Part shown: positions 62,180-64,000 of the stretch, one piece after another
How positions within the stretch are numbered: the stretch's first letter is position 1
Layout: each line of letters starts with the position of its first letter
From: Natronorubrum texcoconense
GTDB lineage: Archaea; Halobacteriota; Halobacteria; Halobacteriales; Natrialbaceae
Direction of reading: 5' to 3'
Length of the DNA: 64,000 nt
NCBI RefSeq assembly: GCF_900100335.1
Contig: NZ_FNFE01000001.1
Coordinates: 930,001 to 994,000 of the forward strand
Notes under the pieces: generated by a model
Seen by the model: only the letters and a program-made list of their open reading frames with translations
The model's database searches: none
What the model was told of the DNA's origin: nothing
Translations under genes and position numbers: made by a program

Positions 62180-63162
62180 TCGAGTCGTTCCACCCCGGTT
62201 TCGGAGAGTTCGGCGCGGAAGGTGTCCTCACAGCCCGGCGTGTACGACAGCGCCGTCTCGGTCTCGTCGGTCGGATCGAGGGCGACGATACAGCCGCCGC
62301 CGCCAGCGCCCGTCAGCTTCGCGCCGTGGGCGCCGGCGTTTCTGGCCGCCCAGACCATCGAATCAAGCGAGCGCGAGGAGACGCCCAGCGCCGACAGCAG
62401 GCCGTGATTGAAGTTCATCAGTCGACCGAGCTCCTCGACGTCCGCCGCGGCGAGCGCCTCCTCGCCGTTTCGGACGATGTCGCCGATCGATTCGACCGTG
62501 TCCGCGGCGAACTCGTACTCCTCGCGGAGGTCGCGAACGCCGGCGACGAGTTTCCCGGTGTCGCCGGCCCCGCCGTCGAAGCCGACCACGATCGGGAGGT
62601 CGGGTGCCTCGAGCGAGCGACAGTCGGCATCCTCGACGCGGACGGCCCCGCCCGTGGCCGAACAGAACGTATCGGCTCGAGACGCCTGTCCGCCCTGGAC
62701 CTCGTACTCCGTCTGATAGGCCCGCTCGGCGAGTTCCGCGGTCTCGAGCGTCGTGCCGAGTTCGCGAGTGCCGGCGTCGATCGCGGCGACGGCGACGGCC
62801 GCCGACGATCCCAGCCCCGCACCGAGCGGGATGTCGCTCTCGATCGTCACGTCGAAGCCGACCTCGTCCTCGCCGGTGACGTCCCGGACCTGCTCGATCG
62901 CGCCGTCGACGTACCCCATCGCCGCGGTGAGTAGCGACTCCTGGACGTCCACGTCCGGCGGTCCGTCGGCCGTCCCGCCGTACTCGACGGTGAAGCCGTC
63001 CAGACTGAGATCCTCGGCGTGAATGCGCAGTTTGCTGTCCGCCCGTTGCTCAACGCCGACCCGCGCCCGCACCTCGATGGCGCACGGAACCGCGGGCTCG
63101 CCGTAGACCACCGCGTGCTCCCCGAACAAGTACACCTTCCCGGGAGCGCTCGAGACTGCCAT
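62176..63162 (-). CDS. mvk: Mevalonate kinase
   Basis: A 328-residue GHMP kinase. 'PGKVYLFGEHAVVYG' opens the protein, 'PLGAGLGSSAA' (near 112) is the ATP loop, and 'KLTGAGGGGC' near 285 the third motif. It makes phosphomevalonate, the first phosphorylation step toward isopentenyl diphosphate. It leads the mvk-ipk pair. Confidence 0.95.
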   Translation of the reverse strand: MAVSSAPGKVYLFGEHAVVYGEPAVPCAIEVRARVGVEQRADSKLRIHAEDLSLDGFTVEYGGTADGPPDVDVQESLLTAAMGYVDGAIEQVRDVTGEDEVGFDVTIESDIPLGAGLGSSAAVAVAAIDAGTRELGTTLETAELAERAYQTEYEVQGGQASRADTFCSATGGAVRVEDADCRSLEAPDLPIVVGFDGGAGDTGKLVAGVRDLREEYEFAADTVESIGDIVRNGEEALAAADVEELGRLMNFNHGLLSALGVSSRSLDSMVWAARNAGAHGAKLTGAGGGGCIVALDPTDETETALSYTPGCEDTFRAELSETGVERLE

Positions 63163-63292
63163 GGCCGGCCGTTCGCACGACGACGGTTAATAGCTATCTT
63201 CTCGGGACGATGGCCGCTCCGATCGTGATAGCCAGTTGACTCCCGACGGTGGTATTCGTGAGTGTTAACCAGCGGTGGTACCCAGTTCGTCT

Positions 63293-64000
63293 ATGAACCG
63301 GAGAACGTATCTCGGCGCAGTGACAGGAAGTCTCACAGCGGGTGCAGCGGGCTGTCTCGACGGCTTCGCCGGCTCGGATATCGACGACGACGAACACCCC
63401 GTCGGCGCGTGGGCCGACGGCAGTATCGAGTTCGGTCTGCCGCCGTTTCAGAGCCAGGAGGAACTCGAAGAACAGTACGCGGGCACGTTCGAGTGGCTCG
63501 CGGACGGTTTCGAAGAAATCGACAGCGTCGACGGCGTGCCGACGACGAACTACAGCGGCGTCGTCGAAAGCGTCGTCAACGGCCACACCGAACTGGCGAA
63601 CCTCTCGCCGTTCATCTTCGTCCTCGCTCAAGAGGACGACGTCCACCCGCTGGCGATCAACTGGTCGCACGGCTCGGACTCCTACCACACGTACATCGCG
63701 ACCAGAGCCGACACCGACGTCGAGGAGATCGGGGACCTCGAGGGGAAGACCGTCGCGATGGTCGACCCGATGTCCGCCAGCGGCGGGATGTTCCCCCGCC
63801 ACCGGCTCTCTCAGGAGGGACTGCACGCGGGCGACCTCGAGACCGACCCTGAGGACTTCGACATCCAGTGGGCCGGGAGCCACGACGCCGCGCTCCGCGT
63901 GCTCGAGGAGGGTCACGTCGACGCCGCAGCCTACGGCGACTTTCAACACCCCGACGACGACGAAATCGTCAAAATCGCCGAGAGCGATCCGATCCCGTTC
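63293..64000 (+). CDS. phnD: Phosphonate/phosphate-type binding lipoprotein (partial)
   Basis: The first 236 residues are present and the gene runs off the window. 'NRRTYLGAVTGSLTAGAAGC' is a twin-arginine signal ending in a lipobox Cys. The mature part has 'IEFGLPPFQS', 'DLEGKTVAMVDPMSASGGMFP' in parts and 'HDAALRVLEEGHVDAAAYG', the pattern of PhnD-type binding proteins for phosphonate, phosphite or phosphate. Permease and ATPase genes are expected just beyond the window. Confidence 0.82.
   Translation, partial: MNRRTYLGAVTGSLTAGAAGCLDGFAGSDIDDDEHPVGAWADGSIEFGLPPFQSQEELEEQYAGTFEWLADGFEEIDSVDGVPTTNYSGVVESVVNGHTELANLSPFIFVLAQEDDVHPLAINWSHGSDSYHTYIATRADTDVEEIGDLEGKTVAMVDPMSASGGMFPRHRLSQEGLHAGDLETDPEDFDIQWAGSHDAALRVLEEGHVDAAAYGDFQHPDDDEIVKIAESDPIPF

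Overview
The window comes from a haloarchaeon (class Halobacteria). The right half is GC-rich, the proteins are very acidic, many genes look leaderless with BRE/TATA promoters, secreted proteins carry Tat signals, and the housekeeping genes are archaeal (rpl7ae-rps28e-rpl24e-ndk, tmcA, archaeal gltX, RNase J, mevalonate kinase/isopentenyl phosphate kinase). The genus cannot be fixed from sequence alone; a Natrialbales-type genome (Natrinema/Haloterrigena-like) is a guess.

Positions 1 to about 28,680 are accessory DNA, visibly more AT-rich, with long gene-poor gaps and four tyrosine recombinases (one broken). The right border is a tRNA-Glu(CTC) gene at 28683-28757. An integrase sits just beyond the tRNA 3' end, the classic arrangement for an element inserted into a tRNA. 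The island holds, from left to right: the end of a helix-hairpin-helix protein; a decayed integrase; a GmrSD-like DUF262/HNH nuclease gene behind an unusually structured leader; a six-gene operon-like block (16338 down to 3996) that looks like an archaeal form of the Dpd 7-deazaguanine DNA modification/restriction system; a compact set of overlapping genes ending in a PD-(D/E)XK nuclease; two further integrases; a toxin-antitoxin pair with a truncated toxin; and several unrecognised genes.

The Dpd-like block is the most interesting part. Its first gene encodes a TGT-fold enzyme with all catalytic and zinc motifs of a base-exchange transglycosylase. The same polypeptide also carries an archaeosine-synthase (ArcS)-type domain with the exact PC-X3-KPY-X2-S-X2-H signature. 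Downstream are a 1576-residue helicase with several zinc clusters (DpdJ-like), a 302-residue protein of unknown family, a winged-helix DpdG-like protein, a 973-residue P-loop ATPase (DpdH-like) and a coiled-coil protein. No DpdB or DpdC is visible. The proposal is that the first protein inserts a 7-deazaguanine base into DNA and also elaborates it, while the other proteins, possibly with the convergent DUF262-HNH nuclease, attack unmodified DNA. The preQ0 substrate would come from the host archaeosine pathway, which is outside the window.

From 28,850 to the end is ordinary chromosome: a membrane-anchored winged-helix regulator; an MBL hydrolase; a thiamine-type ABC transporter operon (thiB-thiP-thiQ); a P-loop ATPase with a small acidic partner; a fused FAD/Fe-S D-lactate dehydrogenase; superoxide dismutase; the rpl7ae-rps28e-rpl24e-ndk operon; tmcA; an ArsR/SRPBCC pair with an obvious palindromic operator; a drug-export ABC pair; an SDR, a DUF456 protein and small zinc proteins; gltX; tspO; idsA with rnj; a Tat-exported alpha/beta hydrolase; an APC permease fused to UspA domains; ipk with mvk; and the start of a phosphonate-type binding lipoprotein cut by the window end. 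idsA, rnj, ipk and mvk are a known archaeal isoprenoid/RNA cluster, here split by the hydrolase and permease.
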